DNA from: Rhodopseudomonas sp. AAP120
Lineage (GTDB): Bacteria; Pseudomonadota; Alphaproteobacteria; Rhizobiales; Xanthobacteraceae
NCBI RefSeq assembly: GCF_001295845.1
Contig: NZ_LJIC01000053.1
Span: 1-46,733, forward strand
Reading direction: 5' to 3'
Length of the DNA stretch: 46,733 nucleotides
Below are positions 44,150 through 46,733 of the stretch, piece after piece. How positions within the stretch are numbered: the first letter of the stretch is position 1; the number at the start of each line of letters is the position of its first letter. A program made the translations under genes and the position numbers. The notes beneath the pieces were generated by a model that saw only the letters and a list, made by a program, of their open reading frames with translations, was not told where the DNA came from and did not search any database.

Positions 44150-44311
44150 ATCGAGAACCTCCTGGTGCGGGCCATGTCTGCAATCCCTCCTTATGCTCGC
44201 GCCCGACAGTCGGTTCGATGATCATCCGGCCCGGTATGACAGATACTTTCCCGTTGGAGGGGGGAGGCGTGGGCCGCGCCACAGGCGATGATAACGTGAG
44301 TCGGCCTCCGC

Positions 44312-44442
44312 CGTCATTCCGAGGCGCTCGCGCCAGCGAGCGAACCCGGAATCCCGCGGCGTTCTGCTGCACCGGCCTTTACCCAAATATCGGGATTCCG
44401 GGTTCGCGCTGCACGCGCCCCGGAATGACGGTGTGTGTGTGG
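44312..44442. repeat. Composite repeat, family A (long copy 2)
   Basis: Same order as 43268-43397: CGTCATTCCGAGGCGCTCGC / GAGCGAACCCGGAATCCC, the words GTTCTGCTGCACC, then ATTCCGGGTTCGCGCTGC / GCGCCCCGGAATGACG and a GTGTGTGTGTGG tail. It fills much of the 367-bp gap 44150-44516; the rest of that gap holds nothing I could assign beyond the promoter region of the ATPase gene. Confidence 0.82.
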
Positions 44443-44516
44443 CTGGGCGAGGCGGCTCTTTCGTGAGTCGATTGCGCGAGACCCTTACACATCCCGGTGC
44501 CCGGCGCTAAACTGCC

Positions 44517-44729
44517 ATGATGACCGCGCTGTCCTCCTCCCTTCCCCAGCCCCGCCGCCTGATCTGCGCCGGATGCGGGGCGGAGTTCGGCTGTACGATG
44601 GATGCGCAGTGCTGGTGCGCGGCGGAGGCGGTGACGCTGCCGATGCCGGCGGATGCGGCGGATTGTTTGTGCCCGGACTGCATGCGCGAGCTGGCGACGG
44701 CGAGCCGGCGTTCGGGAGACGAGGTGTGA
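44517..44729 (+). CDS. Small cysteine-rich CWC-family protein
   Basis: A 70-residue protein. Cysteines are arranged as ICAGCGAEFGC then CWC and CLCPDC (about residues 17-58), the pattern of the cysteine-rich CWC family, probably a metal-binding ribbon. ATG at 44517 or 44520 (adjacent codons). The stop is 4 bp before the GTG of the HAD gene, so the two are probably co-translated. Role unknown; similar genes are common next to housekeeping enzymes. Confidence 0.8.
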   Translation: MMTALSSSLPQPRRLICAGCGAEFGCTMDAQCWCAAEAVTLPMPADAADCLCPDCMRELATASRRSGDEV

Positions 44730-44733
44730 GCGC

Positions 44734-45423
44734 GTGACGGATTGGATCATCGAGGCGGTGCTGCTCGACATGGACGGCACGCTGGTCGACACCGAGCGCG
44801 TCTATCTCGACAGCCTCAGCGAAACGCTGGACGAATTCGGCCTGCCCGACGCGATCGCCACCTGCCACAGCATGATCGGCCTGCCCGGCCCGGAATGCCA
44901 GGCGCTGCTGGTCGCGCGCTACGGCGACGCCCTGCCGCTCGCCGACATCAATCGCGCCTTCGTGCGCAAGCGCGACGCGCGGTTCGCCACCGGCCTGCCG
45001 GTGAAGCCCGGCACGCTGGAACTGCTCGACACGCTGCAGGGCGCGCGCTGCCGGATGGCGGTGGTGACGTCGTCGTCGCGCAAGACCGCCGACCAGCATC
45101 TGACGCTGGCGGGCATCCGCGCGCGGTTCGACATGGTGCTGACGCGCGACGACGTCGCGCACGGCAAGCCGGCGCCGGACCTGTATCTGCTGGCGGCACA
45201 GCGCATCGGCAGCGCGCCGCGGAACTGCGTCGCGGTGGAGGATTCCAGCGTCGGCGTCGCCGCGGCCGCCAGCGCCGGCGCCATCACCCTGATGGTGCCC
45301 GACATGCTGCAGCCCGACGCCGCCACCCGCGGCAAATGCGCCGCGGTGCTGCCCGACCTGCACGCCGTGCTGACGACGATGCAGCAGCGCGGCCGCTTCG
45401 TCGCCGCGCCCGCGCTCATCTGA
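44734..45423 (+). CDS. HAD-superfamily phosphatase/phosphoglucomutase-like hydrolase
   Basis: A 229-residue HAD hydrolase of the beta-phosphoglucomutase-like subfamily. D12 and D14 in LLDMDGTLVDT are the nucleophile and acid/base; VTSSSRKTA is motif II, KPAPDLYLLAA motif III and CVAVEDSSVGVAAA motif IV. A four-helix cap lies at about residues 18-85. The start is GTG at 44734, 4 bp after the CWC stop, with GAGG upstream. It hydrolyses a small phosphate ester; the substrate is unknown. Follows the CWC gene closely, so probably co-expressed. Confidence 0.92.
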   Translation: MTDWIIEAVLLDMDGTLVDTERVYLDSLSETLDEFGLPDAIATCHSMIGLPGPECQALLVARYGDALPLADINRAFVRKRDARFATGLPVKPGTLELLDTLQGARCRMAVVTSSSRKTADQHLTLAGIRARFDMVLTRDDVAHGKPAPDLYLLAAQRIGSAPRNCVAVEDSSVGVAAAASAGAITLMVPDMLQPDAATRGKCAAVLPDLHAVLTTMQQRGRFVAAPALI

Positions 45424-45508
45424 CACACCGCTCCGGCGCCGCGATACGCAGGCTGGAAACTGCGGCGCGTCTTTGGTATGACAAACGTCATTCAAAGGGA
45501 GAGACGTC

Positions 45509-46015
45509 ATGGACGCGAGTAATACGGCGAAAAACTACGGCGTGACTCCGGTGGAGGTGATGGCGTCGATGTCGGGGCTCGACTTCATCCGCCGCATGTT
45601 CGCCGGCGAATTGCCGGCGCCGCCGATCATGCAGACCATCGAGCCGTTCGACCAGACCGCCGAGCCGGGACTGATCGTTCTGCATTCGGTGCCGGGCCTG
45701 CGCCACTACAATCCGATCGGCTCGGTGCACGGCGGCTACGCGGCGACGCTGCTCGACTCGGCGATGGGGCTCGCCGTGCAGAGCATGCTGAAGCCGGGCC
45801 AGGGCTACACCACGCTGGAGTTCAAGATCAGCTTCATTCGCGGCATGAGCGAGACCAGCGGAGCGGTGCGCACCGAGGGACGTACGCTGAATGTCGGCCG
45901 ACGCGCCGCCACCGCCGAAGCGCGTATCACCGACCGCAACGGACGGTTGCTGGCGCACGCGACCACGACCTGCTTGGTGTTCGACCTGCCGACCGGAACC
46001 GCCGCGGCGTCGTGA
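45509..46015 (+). CDS. PaaI-type hotdog thioesterase
   Basis: A 168-residue single hotdog-domain protein. PIGSVHGGYAATLLDSAMG carries the HGG and following Asp of the active site in the PaaI/4-hydroxybenzoyl-CoA thioesterase family, then YTTLEFKISFIRGM and AEARITDRNGRLLAHATTTC. It probably hydrolyses an aromatic or medium-chain acyl-CoA. GGGAGAG lies before the ATG at 45509. The cupin gene follows 39 bp later on the same strand, possibly in the same unit. Confidence 0.92.
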   Translation: MDASNTAKNYGVTPVEVMASMSGLDFIRRMFAGELPAPPIMQTIEPFDQTAEPGLIVLHSVPGLRHYNPIGSVHGGYAATLLDSAMGLAVQSMLKPGQGYTTLEFKISFIRGMSETSGAVRTEGRTLNVGRRAATAEARITDRNGRLLAHATTTCLVFDLPTGTAAAS

Positions 46016-46054
46016 CGTTGTCTCCGGCATATCACAACAATCGCCGGAGTGATC

Positions 46055-46579
46055 ATGTCGCTCGTCCGCGACCAGACGATGCCGCACGCCTATCGGTTCG
46101 ACGACGACGGGCTGGTGCCGAACAATCCGCTGCCGCTGCTGATCTACAAGCAGGCGGTGGATGTCTCACGGCCGGACCCGGCCGCGGCGATCGAGCAGCT
46201 GTTCGAGCGCAACGGCTGGGGCCAGCAGATGTGGCGCAACGGCATCTTCGACTACACGCATTACCACGCCACGGTGCACGAGGCGCTCGGCGTCGCGCGT
46301 GGCCATGCGCTGGTGCTGTTCGGCGGCGAACAGGGCGAGGCGATCGAGCTGAAGCCCGGCGACGTTGCGGTGCTGCCGGCCGGCACCGGCCACAAGCGGC
46401 TGTTCGCAACGCATGACTTTCAGGTCGTCGGCGGCTATCCACCCGGCGCGGAGATGCAGGTGACAAGGCCGACGCCGGGCAATTATCAGCGGGCGCTGAA
46501 GAGCATTCCGCAGGTCGCGCTACCGGACAGCGATCCGGTCGGCGGCAGGGATGGGGCGCTGATCAGGTTGTGGACGTAA
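46055..46579 (+). CDS. Cupin-domain protein, YjlB type
   Basis: A 174-residue protein. Residues about 50-125 form one cupin barrel: FDYTHYHATVHEALGVARGH holds the first metal-ligand histidines, then GDVAVLPAGTGHKRLF the second. The N-terminus (AYRFDDDGLVPNNPLPLLIY) and C-terminal PGAEMQVTRPTPGNYQRALK are typical of the YjlB family, whose function is not known. Start at 46055 has GGAG 5 nt upstream; the GTG at 46049 is less likely. Last gene in the window. Confidence 0.9.
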   Translation: MSLVRDQTMPHAYRFDDDGLVPNNPLPLLIYKQAVDVSRPDPAAAIEQLFERNGWGQQMWRNGIFDYTHYHATVHEALGVARGHALVLFGGEQGEAIELKPGDVAVLPAGTGHKRLFATHDFQVVGGYPPGAEMQVTRPTPGNYQRALKSIPQVALPDSDPVGGRDGALIRLWT

Positions 46580-46599
46580 GCGGGCGCCGTGCTCGGCGC

Positions 46600-46733
46600 G
46601 CCCTCACCCCGCCCTCTCCCGCAGGCGGGAGAGGGCGCGCGCAGCGGTCGGGGATGGGCGGCGTTGCCACAAGCGCTGCCTAACCTCTCCCCGCGCGCGG
46701 GGAGAGGTCGGATTGCGTAGCAATCCGGGTGAG
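46600..46733. repeat. Palindromic repeat, family C (copy 3, cut by window end)
   Basis: CCCTCACCCCGCCCTCTCCC with GCAGGCGGGAGAGGGCGCGC, then ACCTCTCCCCGCGCGCGGGG AGAGG. Same architecture as 34-72 and 6810-6952. It runs to the window edge. Confidence 0.75.

Noticed and set aside
43268-44442. Paired repeats considered as CRISPR or integron attC-like sites
   Set aside because: Only two copies, internal palindromes, no short regular spacers, no cas or integrase gene; better read as dispersed intergenic repeats.

Overview
The window reads as chromosomal DNA of a Rhodopseudomonas/Bradyrhizobium-type alphaproteobacterium. The basis is high GC with strong GC3 bias (which produces long antisense shadow frames), an Irr-type iron-control palindrome in front of a membrane-bound ferritin gene, Omp25/Omp31-like porins, tandem DUF992 exported proteins, a serC leader hairpin pair and four families of palindromic intergenic repeats that I associate with this group. 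No rRNA, tRNA, CRISPR array, phage gene or transposase was recognised. The species assignment is inference.

Layout. 1-5 kb: iron exporter mbfA under an ICE palindrome, an exported phytase-like esterase, a small unknown gene and a Cache-domain chemoreceptor with a probable TTG start. 5-8.4 kb: serC-serA (serine biosynthesis) with a structured serC leader. 8.4-11.2 kb: two small exported Gly/Ser/Pro-rich proteins, then an overlapping PAS-protein/chemoreceptor pair that looks like a two-piece (CetB/CetA-like) energy-taxis receptor. 11.5-14.5 kb: a translationally coupled GST-GNAT pair and two outer-membrane beta-barrels. 14.7-17.9 kb: Fsr-type efflux pump, glmM and a 53-residue acidic protein. 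18-21 kb (plus strand): lldD-type hydroxyacid oxidase, a crotonase with an altered active site and a TRIC-type channel. 21-27.8 kb (minus): exported protein, XRE regulator coupled to aroE, a divergent EF-G paralogue, two DUF992 paralogues and aspartate aminotransferase. 28-31.6 kb (plus): GT87 membrane glycosyltransferase, GST, small membrane protein and PQQ-type sugar dehydrogenase.

31.6-39.8 kb is the most system-like part. One strand carries a MopB-type molybdopterin oxidoreductase, a 7Fe ferredoxin, an adrenodoxin-reductase-type ferredoxin-NADP reductase and a complete DctPQM TRAP transporter, with an AraC-type regulator divergent from the head of the cluster. It reads as an uptake, electron-transfer and catalysis module for an unidentified small anionic substrate.

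39.8-46.6 kb: DUF486 membrane protein, OlsA/PlsC-type acyltransferase, aldo/keto reductase, a small Cys-rich protein preceded by about 700 bp of non-coding, hairpin-rich DNA carrying a near-consensus sigma70 promoter (candidate structured RNA or very long leader), a stand-alone DnaB/RecA-like ATPase bracketed by two copies of a ~130-bp composite repeat, then CWC-type Cys-rich protein, HAD phosphatase, PaaI thioesterase and YjlB-like cupin. Both window ends lie in or next to the same palindromic repeat family.
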